NCBI GenBank assembly: GCA_029859485.1
Contig: JAOUDB010000015.1
Location: 1 to 17,996 of the forward strand
Direction of reading: 5' to 3'
Length of the DNA stretch: 17,996 bases
Origin: Desulfuromonadales bacterium
GTDB taxonomy: Bacteria; Desulfobacterota; Desulfuromonadia; Desulfuromonadales; BM103
Shown here: piece after piece, positions 1-6,531 of the stretch
Position numbering within the stretch: the stretch's first letter is position 1
How the letters are laid out: the number at the start of each line of letters is the position of its first letter
Translations under genes and position numbers: made by a program
The notes under the pieces: model-generated
Seen by the model: only the letters and a program-made list of their open reading frames with translations
What the model was told of the DNA's origin: nothing
The model's database searches: none

Positions 1-119
1 TCATGGCCCAGCCGGCACCCAATAACAGCATCAAGTATTTCATCAATACGACCTTTAATTATCCAACCATGGCTGAAGCTTATCGGGTTGCCGCGCTGAA
101 CGGATACAATAGATTGTAA
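1..119 (+). CDS. sthA: Soluble pyridine nucleotide transhydrogenase, C-terminal end (partial)
   Basis: Only the last 38 or so codons are in the window; the gene begins upstream. The frame read from base 3 ends in TAA at 117-119. The visible peptide contains [17 protein letters not shown], which I recognise as nearly identical to the extreme C-terminus of E. coli SthA (UdhA). SthA is a cytoplasmic FAD flavoprotein of the pyridine nucleotide-disulfide oxidoreductase family that transfers hydride between NADPH and NAD+. The visible part lies in the C-terminal dimerisation domain, so the FAD and NAD(P) sites cannot be checked. Other members of the flavoprotein family (lipoamide dehydrogenase, mercuric reductase) end differently. 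The stop codon runs straight into a heptad repeat array. Confidence 0.85.
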   Translation, partial: MAQPAPNNSIKYFINTTFNYPTMAEAYRVAALNGYNRL

Positions 120-190
120 AGCTATAAGCCTTAAGCTGTAAGCTCTAGGGTTAAAACTTATAGACCTAAAAGCTTACAGCCTTACAGCTT
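119..190. repeat. Intergenic heptad array 1 (AGCNNNN units, partly self-complementary)
   Basis: AGC trinucleotides occur at 120, 127, 134 and 141, exactly 7 bases apart, then again at 171, 178 and 186 (7 and 8 apart). The spacer between keeps the 7-base phase with degenerate units. The left half (AAGCTATAAGCCTTAAGC) is roughly complementary to the right half (AGCTTACAGCCTTACAGC), so a long imperfect hairpin is possible just after the sthA stop codon. It could act as a 3'-end structure. The same unit style recurs near 2429, 6452 and 9403. Confidence 0.7.
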
Positions 191-374
191 GTCCCTTGCC
201 TTTTTCCTCTTCTTTGCATAGTATCTGCGAGCACATTTCAGGGTCACACCAGTCAACGATTCCGGTCATCATCCGGCCCGATTCTTCCAGGGAGACAACT
301 TGATGTACAATTCCTATCCGGGCGCTTTTTGCGGCGGGGATATTTCTGTCGATACATTGCCGCACAGGCTTCAA
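174..374 (-). CDS. Possible small protein, 66 aa, unknown
   Basis: This open frame lies in otherwise unannotated sequence between sthA and the helicase gene, divergent from the latter. It would start at TTG (372-374), because an in-frame stop sits directly upstream, or at an internal GTG at 363-365. I see no good Shine-Dalgarno for either. The residues look protein-like (a VHQVVSLEESGRMMTGIVDW stretch, then three cysteines in DWCDPEMCSQILC and a charged tail), and the C-terminus and stop fall inside the heptad array. I do not recognise a family. It could be a genuine short gene whose end was overwritten by the repeat, or chance. The evidence for translation is weak. Confidence 0.35.
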   Translation of the reverse strand: MKPVRQCIDRNIPAAKSARIGIVHQVVSLEESGRMMTGIVDWCDPEMCSQILCKEEEKGKGQAVRL

Positions 375-376
375 TT

Positions 377-2413
377 ATGAGTTTGGATTCTCTAAATCCT
401 CAGCAGCTTGAGGCTGTTTTACATACGGAGGGGCCGCTTCTTCTGTTGGCGGGTGCCGGCTCCGGCAAGACCAATGTGGTCACGCACCGGGTGGCTCACC
501 TGGTTGGGTCGAAGTGTATTGATCCGGAGCGTGTTCTGGCGGTGACTTTTACCAATAAGGCCGCCAAGGAAATGAGGGAGCGTGTTGCCGGTCTGGCTGG
601 GAAAACCAAGACGGAGCGGATCCAGATCTCGACCTTTCATTCGCTCTGCTGTCGCATCTTGCGTGAAGATATCGAACATCTGGGCTACAAGCGCAATTTC
701 AGTATTTATGGTGCCTCTGATCAGCAGCGTCTGATCAGGGACTTGATGAACGACATCAAGGCTGATCACGGTCTTAAGCCCGACGCCATTCTCTGGAAGA
801 TTTCCGACGCCAAGAACAGTCTGCTGCCACCGGAGAAGTTTGGACCATTCATGCGCGGTGATGTCATTAGTGAGATGGCGCAGAAGGTTTATCCCGAGTA
901 CCAGAAAAGCCTGAAAAGTTACAATGCGGTTGATTTTGATGACCTGATCATGTTGGTGGTGCGGCTCTTTGACGAATTCCCCGAAGTTCAGGCACGCTAC
1001 CAAGACCGCTTCCAGTACATCATGGTTGATGAGTATCAGGATACCAACACCGCGCAGTTTACTTTGATGCAGAGGCTCGCCGGCAAGTGGAACAACTTCT
1101 GCGTGGTTGGGGACGATGACCAATCTATTTATGGCTGGCGAGGCGCTGATCCGGGCAATATCCTTGATTTTGAAAAGAACTTTGCTGGGGCTCACGTCAT
1201 CAAAATGGAGCAGAATTATCGCTCTACGGCCAATATCCTCAACGCTGCCAACAAGGTGATTAAACACAACCAGAATCGCAAAGAGAAAGCGCTCTGGACG
1301 GCGGGTGTCGAGGGCGAAAAGATCGGTGTGGTCAAGTGCATCGACGCCGAGGATGAAACCAGGGCGGTGATTGAGCGGATCAATCATAATGTGCGAACCA
1401 AGAAGATGGCCTATAAGTCTCATGCTATTTTGATGCGCACCAATGCCCAGACCATGGTCTTCGAGCAGGAACTGCGCTTTGCCGAAATTCCTTACGTGTT
1501 GATCGGCGGACAGCAATTTTTCGATCGCAAGGAAGTCAAGGACGCTATCGCTTACCTGCGTTTTGTGGTCAATCCCTACGATGAAGTCAATCTCCTGCGC
1601 ATCCTCAATTATCCGCGTCGCGGCATCGGTCGTACCACCGCCGACCTTTTGATTCGCACTTCGATCTTCAGTAAAGACTCCCTCTGGCAAGTAATTCGCA
1701 GGGCGCGCATGATCGACGGTATTAATGCCAAGGCCGCGGACGCCCTGGAGAAGTTTGTCTCTCTGATCGAGGAACACAAACGCTGGTTCCGCGGCGGCGG
1801 CCGGCTTGCCTCTACAGCAAAGGACCTCTTCGCTTCTATCGGCCTCGAAGAGGAGCTGCGGCGCGACCCGGACTCACGTGAAAAGGTCGAGCGTCGCATC
1901 GAAAATGTGCAGGAAGTGGTCAACGCCCTTGCCAGCTATGAAGAGCGTGATGGCAAGCCGACCTTGTCCGGTTTTCTCGAAAAGATCGCATTGCTCGATC
2001 GTGACGAGCCGGGAACAGACAGCAAAGAGAAGAAGTTAGCCAAGGATGCCGTGGTTTTGATGAGCCTGCATTCGAGCAAAGGGCTGGAGTTCCCCCATGT
2101 GTTTCTGCCCGGTTTCGAAGAAGGTTTTTTGCCGCACAAAAAAACCGTCTCCGAGGGTGTTGACGTCGATGAAGAGCGCCGCCTCTGTTATGTGGGCATC
2201 ACCCGCGCCCGGGAGAAGCTGACCATCCTGCACGCCGATGCGCGCAAAAAATACGGCAAGGACGAGCCCCGTGAACTCAGCCGCTTTCTGGTGGAAATTC
2301 CTGAAGAATTGCGTCAGGAAGAAGCCAGGGCCGGGTTCCACCTAGTCGATGGAGAGGAAGAGCTGAGCATGTCGGATATGCTTGCCAAGTTGATGGGAGA
2401 AGAGGCAGAATAG
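377..2413 (+). CDS. Rep/UvrD/PcrA-type superfamily 1A DNA helicase
   Basis: An ATP-dependent 3'-5' DNA helicase of 678 aa, about the length of E. coli Rep (673). Members work at stalled forks, in repair and in displacing proteins from DNA. Motifs in order, numbered from ATG 377: Q motif LNPQQLEAV (about 6-14), Walker A GAGSGKT (26-32), motif Ia TFTNKAA, Walker B DEYQDTN, motif III GDDDQSIYGWRGA, motif IV NYRS, motif V LHSSKGLEF and motif VI YVGITRAREKL near the C-terminus. The FEEGFLPHK region and compact C-terminus resemble Rep more than UvrD. The frame is open from ATG 329, but I chose 377 because family members begin just before LNP. No strong Shine-Dalgarno is visible. I cannot separate rep from pcrA/uvrD by eye, so no symbol is given. 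Confidence 0.93.
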   Translation: MSLDSLNPQQLEAVLHTEGPLLLLAGAGSGKTNVVTHRVAHLVGSKCIDPERVLAVTFTNKAAKEMRERVAGLAGKTKTERIQISTFHSLCCRILREDIEHLGYKRNFSIYGASDQQRLIRDLMNDIKADHGLKPDAILWKISDAKNSLLPPEKFGPFMRGDVISEMAQKVYPEYQKSLKSYNAVDFDDLIMLVVRLFDEFPEVQARYQDRFQYIMVDEYQDTNTAQFTLMQRLAGKWNNFCVVGDDDQSIYGWRGADPGNILDFEKNFAGAHVIKMEQNYRSTANILNAANKVIKHNQNRKEKALWTAGVEGEKIGVVKCIDAEDETRAVIERINHNVRTKKMAYKSHAILMRTNAQTMVFEQELRFAEIPYVLIGGQQFFDRKEVKDAIAYLRFVVNPYDEVNLLRILNYPRRGIGRTTADLLIRTSIFSKDSLWQVIRRARMIDGINAKAADALEKFVSLIEEHKRWFRGGGRLASTAKDLFASIGLEEELRRDPDSREKVERRIENVQEVVNALASYEERDGKPTLSGFLEKIALLDRDEPGTDSKEKKLAKDAVVLMSLHSSKGLEFPHVFLPGFEEGFLPHKKTVSEGVDVDEERRLCYVGITRAREKLTILHADARKKYGKDEPRELSRFLVEIPEELRQEEARAGFHLVDGEEELSMSDMLAKLMGEEAE

Positions 2414-2428
2414 GAGCGCAAAACGGCC

Positions 2429-2503
2429 AGCTTTAAGTTGTAAACCATTAGCTTTAAGGCTTGTTTTTACTTAGAGCTTACAGCCCTACAGCATAAAGCT
2501 ATA
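2429..2503. repeat. Intergenic heptad array 2
   Basis: AGC or AGT occurs at 2429, 2436 and 2450 and AGC at 2475, 2482, 2490 and 2497, so the 7-base phase (one 8) is kept. The right half, AGCTTACAGCCCTACAGC, matches the right half of array 1 at 17 of 18 positions, including the same 7-then-8 spacing. It sits between the helicase stop and the Shine-Dalgarno of the next gene, so it may be a 3' structure of the helicase transcript or part of the next gene's 5' leader. Confidence 0.7.
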
Positions 2504-2519
2504 CTTACTAGGAGTTCCC

Positions 2520-2834
2520 ATGATTATGACCAATGTCGGCAGCGTGCCCGGCAAAAAGATCGTTGAGCATTTCGGTATCGTGCAGGGCAGTACCGTACGC
2601 GCCAAACACTTCGGCCGGGACATGATGGCCGGGTTGAAGAACCTGGTTGGTGGTGAGCTGAAAGGTTACACCGAGCTGCTTCAGGAATCGCGGCAGGAGG
2701 CGATGGACCGCATGTCCGAGCAGGCCCGCTTGATGGGGGCTAACGCGGTCGTCAATATCCGGTTCGCTACGTCCTCGGTTGCCCAGGGTGCTGCCGAGCT
2801 CTTCGCCTACGGCACCGCAGTGCGGGTCGAGTAG
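2520..2834 (+). CDS. YbjQ family (UPF0145 / DUF74) protein
   Basis: A 104-aa protein with the full YbjQ fold signature: N-terminal VGSVPGKKIVEHFGIVQGSTV, the central FGRDMMAGLKNLVGGELKGY segment, a helix with EAMDRMSEQARLMGANAVVN, and the terminal AYGTAVRV strand. Family members form small oligomers and are often labelled heavy-metal-binding, but no biochemical role is established. No signal peptide or membrane segment is visible, so it is probably cytoplasmic. A strong Shine-Dalgarno (AGGAG, 5 bases before the start) supports ATG 2520 over the second ATG at 2526. It is first of three tightly packed genes, with another YbjQ paralogue 9 bases downstream. Confidence 0.9.
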   Translation: MIMTNVGSVPGKKIVEHFGIVQGSTVRAKHFGRDMMAGLKNLVGGELKGYTELLQESRQEAMDRMSEQARLMGANAVVNIRFATSSVAQGAAELFAYGTAVRVE

Positions 2835-2843
2835 AGGTCAACG

Positions 2844-3323
2844 ATGCAGGAAGTCATTCTCGGCAACCTTGACCTTTTTCTCTTTCTGCTTTTTGTGGTG
2901 ATTGGCTATTCCTGCGGTACGATTGCCGAGAAGCGTCATTATAAATCGATCATCAATCGTGAAAAAGAGCTGATCAAGTTGATGCTGGTTAACGCCGAAG
3001 GCCGTTTTGCCGATGGTGCAGTCCACGAGTCGTTTCTGGTGAGTGGCAGCATGGTGGTCTCCAACGACTACTTCAAACGGCTGCTGGCGATTCTGCGTAA
3101 CTTCTTTGGTGGGCGGGTCAAAGCTTATGAATCTCTGATCGATCGTGCCCGCCGTGAAGCTATCCTGCGCATGAAGGAAGAAGCAAAGTCCAAGGGTGCA
3201 CATATGATCGTCAACCTGCGTCTCGAGACGTCGACGATCGGTCGTTCTGCGAACAAGAAGAACAGTGTCGGCAGTATCGAAGCACTCGCCTATGGTACCG
3301 CAGTGGTCATGAACCGGCCGTGA
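2844..3323 (+). CDS. Membrane-anchored YbjQ family protein
   Basis: A 159-aa second YbjQ-family protein. Residues about 8-28 (LGNLDLFLFLLFVVIGYSCG) form one membrane helix; the family domain follows from about residue 60 to the end, with SFLVSGSMVVSNDYF, FFGGRVKAYESLIDRARREA and AYGTAVVMN aligned to the preceding gene. It carries an insertion near the C-terminus (RSANKKNSVGS). The start has AGAGG 6 bases upstream. The stop overlaps the start of the metallopeptidase gene by 4 bases (GTGA), which suggests translational coupling. The pairing of a soluble and a membrane paralogue suggests a mixed complex at the membrane; that is inference. Confidence 0.87.
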   Translation: MQEVILGNLDLFLFLLFVVIGYSCGTIAEKRHYKSIINREKELIKLMLVNAEGRFADGAVHESFLVSGSMVVSNDYFKRLLAILRNFFGGRVKAYESLIDRARREAILRMKEEAKSKGAHMIVNLRLETSTIGRSANKKNSVGSIEALAYGTAVVMNRP

Positions 3324-4174
3324 AATTCACCCCGAAACATATCGACGAAAACGTTAACGTCTCGAAAACCCATCCTCTGGCTGAACTGGCCTGGCTGGTC
3401 GGCGGCATGCTGCTGCTGGCCCTGGTCTTTTATCTGGCCCTCGGCGTTACCGCTGATCTGGCCGTAGCAAAAATTCCGATCAAGGCAGAAGTCTGGCTCG
3501 GTGAGCATTTCGTCGATTCCTTTGAGGCCAACGAGGATGAGCCCTTGCGGCGTCGTTTGCAAACGCTGCTCGATAACTTGCCCGCAGAGTCGCCTCTGCA
3601 CAAGTACACCTTCACAGTGCAGTTGGTGAAAAACGAGGAGGTTAACGCTCTGGCTCTGCCCGGTGGCCATATCGTGGTTTTCTCGGCTTTGGTGAAACAG
3701 GCTGAGTCGGAAAATGAGCTGGCCATGGTGCTGGCTCACGAGTTGGGGCATTTTGCCCATCGCGATCACCTCAAACGCCTGGGGCGAGGTCTTGGTCTGA
3801 CCGTTGCGGCCATGTTGGTGTTTGGCGAAGACAGCGCAATCAGTCGCCTAATGAGTAACCTGTTCCTGGTCACCGAAAGCAGCTATTCGCGCCAGCAGGA
3901 AGCAGACGCAGACCGCTTCGGTCTTGAGCTGTTGGTGAACAGCTATGGACACGCCGGAGGCGCAATTGATTTCTTCGCCCGGGTGGGCAAGAAGGCTGGT
4001 CGCCGCGCTCCTTACTTGCTGGCTTCACACCCGCACCCGGATGACCGGATTGAAGAGTTGCAAAGTCTGATTCGTGAAAATGGTTACTCTGTTGAAATAA
4101 TCACACCGCTTGGTGACGACCTGTTGGGTGAAACTGAGCCTGAACAAGAACCCGAGACTGCGGTCGATAAATGA
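3320..4174 (+). CDS. M48 family zinc metallopeptidase, membrane-anchored
   Basis: A 284-aa peptidase starting at GTG 3320, overlapping the preceding stop by 4 bases. One hydrophobic segment at about 22-45 is a signal anchor. The catalytic zinc site is HELGH (140-144), with the third ligand probably Glu194 in the SRQQEADADRFGLELL region. The LPGGHIVVFSALV motif and the C-terminal SHPHPDDRIEEL are typical of M48 peptidases such as Oma1/BepA/LoiP. A short acidic tail follows. M48 enzymes of this size take part in envelope quality control or stress turnover. The tight linkage to two YbjQ proteins suggests they act with it or are its partners. No terminator is obvious after the stop. Confidence 0.9.
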   Translation: MKFTPKHIDENVNVSKTHPLAELAWLVGGMLLLALVFYLALGVTADLAVAKIPIKAEVWLGEHFVDSFEANEDEPLRRRLQTLLDNLPAESPLHKYTFTVQLVKNEEVNALALPGGHIVVFSALVKQAESENELAMVLAHELGHFAHRDHLKRLGRGLGLTVAAMLVFGEDSAISRLMSNLFLVTESSYSRQQEADADRFGLELLVNSYGHAGGAIDFFARVGKKAGRRAPYLLASHPHPDDRIEELQSLIRENGYSVEIITPLGDDLLGETEPEQEPETAVDK

Positions 4175-4230
4175 TCCTTTTAAAATCTGAAGCATAACGG
4201 TTTTCTCTCTTTCCTCAGGCAAAAGCTTTT

Positions 4231-4252
4231 CCTCTGCGCCTTTGTGTTAAAC
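4231..4252. repeat. Single arm of a CTGCGCCTTTGTGTTAAA-type intergenic repeat
   Basis: The string CCTCTGCGCCTTTGTGTTAA resembles the sequence at 10616-10634 (TTTGCATCTTTGCGTTAAA) and the reverse complement of the copy at 10385-10404. It is one arm of a degenerate repeat, placed between the peptidase gene and queF. No partner arm is seen nearby. Confidence 0.45.
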
Positions 4253-4320
4253 TTTTTTTGATTATAGGGGCAATTTTTTTAAGTTGAAATCGCCACTTGA
4301 TCTGGCAAAGTGTGAATACC

Positions 4321-5151
4321 ATGAATGAATTTATAGACAGCCTTCCTCTGGGAAAACCTACAACCTACACCTCGGAGTACGATCCCGGTCTGCTCTGCCC
4401 GATCCCTCGCCAACTCAAGCGCGATGAGCTTGGCTTGCCTGATGAGTTACCTTTTCGCGGTGTGGATATCTGGAACGCCTATGAGCTTTCCTGGCTGACC
4501 CCGCAGGGCAAGCCGGTGGTTGCCATGGGCGAGTTCCGCGTCCCCTGTGAATCGGCGAACCTGATCGAATCGAAATCGATCAAACTCTATCTCAACTCGT
4601 TCAACCAGACCCGTTTCGATGATTTTGAATCAGTGCGCGCCCTGATGAGCAAAGATCTTGGCGGTGCCGCCGGTATGCCGGTTGATGTCCGATTAATGGC
4701 TGCCGCAGAGTTTGCTACGGAAAGCTTTGCGACACTGCCGGGTGAGTGCATCGATGATCTTGATATTGAGGTCGATAATTACGCTCTGGATGCAGAACTT
4801 CTTAATGGAGCTGCAGATGCAGATGCACAGGTTAGCGAAATGTTGCACAGCCATCTTCTGAAAAGCAACTGTCTGGTGACCAGTCAGCCCGATTGGGGGA
4901 GTGTCCTGATTCATTATCAGGGCGCAAAAATCAATCAGGAGGCTTTGCTGCGTTACCTGATCTCCTTCCGGCAGCATGATGAATTTCACGAACAGTGCGT
5001 TGAACGGATTTACAACGACCTGCTGCGTTTCTGCAAGCCGGAGAAGCTGACAGTGTACGCTCGCTACACTCGCCGGGGGGGACTGGACATCAATCCCTAT
5101 CGCAGTAACTTCGAGTTTGATGTGGAGAATTTGCGGCTGGCTCGGCAATAG
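4321..5151 (+). CDS. queF: NADPH-dependent 7-cyano-7-deazaguanine reductase (bimodular QueF)
   Basis: Reduces preQ0 to preQ1 in queuosine tRNA biosynthesis, in the cytoplasm. The protein is 276 aa from ATG 4321, close to E. coli QueF (282), and so is of the long, two-module type. The N-terminal module carries the QueF motif with [17 protein letters not shown] (about 84-100). The C-terminal module has the catalytic cysteine in [16 protein letters not shown] (Cys184, with Asp191 as the likely general acid), then [16 protein letters not shown] and [14 protein letters not shown] near the end. The frame stays open to TTG 4297, but the ATG fits the family start better; the Shine-Dalgarno is weak. 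No preQ1 riboswitch motif was seen in the 146-base leader. It appears to be transcribed alone. Confidence 0.95.
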   Translation: MNEFIDSLPLGKPTTYTSEYDPGLLCPIPRQLKRDELGLPDELPFRGVDIWNAYELSWLTPQGKPVVAMGEFRVPCESANLIESKSIKLYLNSFNQTRFDDFESVRALMSKDLGGAAGMPVDVRLMAAAEFATESFATLPGECIDDLDIEVDNYALDAELLNGAADADAQVSEMLHSHLLKSNCLVTSQPDWGSVLIHYQGAKINQEALLRYLISFRQHDEFHEQCVERIYNDLLRFCKPEKLTVYARYTRRGGLDINPYRSNFEFDVENLRLARQ

Positions 5152-5184
5152 TTCAATAGGTGTTTATATATAGATTTCACCACA

Positions 5185-5247
5185 GAGGCACAGAGGACAC
5201 AGGAAAAAATGGAAGACTTTGGATTCTCTTTGTGTCCTCTGTGCCTC
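5185..5247. repeat. Inverted repeat with 16-bp perfect stem (CAGAGGCACAGAGGACAC type)
   Basis: GAGGCACAGAGGACAC at 5185-5200 is exactly complementary to GTGTCCTCTGTGCCTC at 5232-5247, with a 31-base loop. This is a copy of an extragenic inverted repeat I recall as common in deltaproteobacterial intergenic regions. It lies between queF and the phosphatase gene and could fold in RNA from either strand. No T-run follows, so it is not a classical terminator. Confidence 0.85.
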
Positions 5248-5326
5248 GGGTGAGAGAAGTGAACGGGTGGTGCAATAGGTTTTGTCTTGTTCGTAAAGAT
5301 TAAGACTTGATTGTAAAACCTTTGTT

Positions 5327-5353
5327 TTGATGAGAAGCCTGTTTTCCTATAGA
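5327..5353 (+). promoter_or_regulatory. Possible sigma70 promoter for the hisN-like gene
   Basis: TTGATG (5327-5332) and TATAGA (5348-5353) are separated by 15 bases, about 40 bases before the start codon. The spacer is short and the match partial, so this is a weak call. Confidence 0.3.
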
Positions 5354-5393
5354 ATGCCCAAAAGGCATCTTTCGTTTACAGGACCCTGAAGCC

Positions 5394-6197
5394 ATGAACA
5401 GAACCATTTTGACAGAACAGCATATTGCCGAGGCGTTGAGCTTTGCGCAAGAGGCGGTGCGTGGTGGCGGTGAAATGGCCCTACGTTATTTCCGTCAAAC
5501 GCTTGCTGTGGACAACAAGCTCAGTAAAGGCAACTTCGACCCTGTGACCCAGGCAGATCGAGATGTTGAGGCTTATCTGCGTGAAGAGCTGACTCGCTAC
5601 TGCCCTGATTTCGGGGTGATCGGCGAAGAGGGCGGGGCAACGCCCGGGACCACAGATATCAACTGGATCGTCGATCCGATCGACGGCACCAAAGCGTTTA
5701 TCAGCGGTTTTCCAACCTGGGGGATTCTGGTCGGTTTGCAGCAGGAAGACCGGGTTCTTGCCGGGCTTATGTATCAACCGACAACGGGGGAGCTTTTTTA
5801 CGGGAGTGCCGCCGGGGCTTTTCTAGAACATAAGGGCCAGACGCTCGCCATGCAGTCACGGCAGAATGTTCGCCTCGAAGAGGCCCTACTCTATTGTACC
5901 CACGAGAGCATGTTCGCCAACCAGGACAACCTGGCAGCGTTTCGTAGGATCTCTGAGAAAGCGCGTCTGCAACGTTTTGGGGGCGATTGTTATTCCTACT
6001 GCATGCTGGCGCTCGGCCAGGTCGACCTGGTGGTTGAGGATACCCTGCAACCCTACGACATCGTGCCGCTGATTCCGATCATAGAGGCGGCAGGAGGTGT
6101 GATCACCGATGCTGACGGCAAGACACCGGTCGGCGGGGGCTTTGTGGTTGCTGCGGCCGACAAGGAATTGCATGAAGAGGTTATGGCTCTGCTCTGA
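5394..6197 (+). CDS. hisN: Inositol-monophosphatase-family phosphatase, probably histidinol-phosphatase (HisN type)
   Basis: A 267-aa Mg2+-dependent, Li+-sensitive-type phosphatase fold. Metal-site motifs are visible: IGEEGG (76-81), DPIDGTKAFISG (94-105) and the C-terminal GGDCYSY (196-202) with QPYDIVPLIPIIEAAGG (219-235). AFISGFPTWG and the GGDCYSY/QPYDIVPLIP combination are what I associate with HisN-type histidinol-phosphatases rather than true inositol or 3'-phosphoadenosine phosphatases, so a histidine-biosynthesis role is likely. No other his genes are in the window, and substrate cannot be proven from sequence. The start has AGGA about 10 bases upstream. A small gene follows after 26 bases and may be co-transcribed. 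Confidence 0.8.
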   Translation: MNRTILTEQHIAEALSFAQEAVRGGGEMALRYFRQTLAVDNKLSKGNFDPVTQADRDVEAYLREELTRYCPDFGVIGEEGGATPGTTDINWIVDPIDGTKAFISGFPTWGILVGLQQEDRVLAGLMYQPTTGELFYGSAAGAFLEHKGQTLAMQSRQNVRLEEALLYCTHESMFANQDNLAAFRRISEKARLQRFGGDCYSYCMLALGQVDLVVEDTLQPYDIVPLIPIIEAAGGVITDADGKTPVGGGFVVAAADKELHEEVMALL

Positions 6198-6223
6198 CGT
6201 GAGTCAACTCTGGGGAGGAAGTT

Positions 6224-6388
6224 ATGGAAACAGTAAAAACAGCCAGCTTTGAATACCTGATTGATCTCGCCAAAAAGAACCCCGACGGTGGCTACACCTT
6301 CGTGCTTGATGGCGAGACCTACCAGATTGAAGATGTTCTGGAAATCTCTAGCATTGCCACTAAGCATGGTTATATCGTGATCTACTGA
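6224..6388 (+). CDS. Small conserved-looking protein, 54 aa, unknown
   Basis: ATG 6224 is preceded by GGGGAGGAAGTT, a near-ideal ribosome binding site. The frame runs 54 codons to TGA 6386-6388 and is followed 25 bases later by an intrinsic terminator, all of which argues for a real gene. The peptide (METVKTASFEYLIDLAKKNP, then GGYTFVLDGETYQIEDVLEI and a GYIVIY end) is soluble, acidic and looks like a compact alpha/beta fold. I do not recognise a family. It lies 26 bases after the hisN-like gene on the same strand, so it is probably in one transcript with it. Confidence 0.75.
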   Translation: METVKTASFEYLIDLAKKNPDGGYTFVLDGETYQIEDVLEISSIATKHGYIVIY

Positions 6389-6412
6389 TTTGCAAAAAAA
6401 CGGAAATTCATC

Positions 6413-6445
6413 AACGGGCTGCCGATCGGTAGCCCGTTTTGTTTT
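6413..6445 (+). terminator. Rho-independent terminator
   Basis: AACGGGCT (6413-6420) pairs with AGCCCGTT (6431-6438) around GCCGATCGGT, which can extend the stem through CCG/CGG. It is followed by TTGTTTTG. It ends the hisN-like/small-gene transcript. The A-run upstream (6394-6400) means it may also stop transcription on the minus strand. Confidence 0.85.
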
Positions 6446-6451
6446 GTGAAA

Positions 6452-6520
6452 AGCGATAAGCTGTAGAGCTGCAAGGTGGTAAATCTTAAAGCCCTATAGC
6501 CCTATAACTTAAAGCCTTAC
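6452..6520. repeat. Intergenic heptad array 3
   Basis: AGC occurs at 6452, 6459, 6467, 6490, 6498 and 6513, so all gaps are 7, 8 or sums of these. Units are AGCTGTAG, AGCCCTAT and AGCCTTAC, as in arrays 1 and 2. It lies in the convergent gap between the terminator of the small gene and the 3' end of the minus-strand hydrolase gene. Confidence 0.65.
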
Positions 6521-6531
6521 ATCGGCTCCTT

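Noticed and set aside
329..376. 16-residue N-terminal extension of the helicase
   Set aside because: Family members begin a few residues before LNPQQ; the extension MRRGYFCRYIAAQASI has no family counterpart.
419..1777. 452-codon open frame on the minus strand
   Set aside because: It lies wholly antisense to the Rep-like helicase gene, whose motifs are unmistakable; it has no recognisable domain and looks like a codon-bias shadow.
4175..4320. preQ1 riboswitch upstream of queF
   Set aside because: I looked for the short preQ1 aptamer pattern with its A-rich tail and found only AT-rich sequence and a repeat arm.
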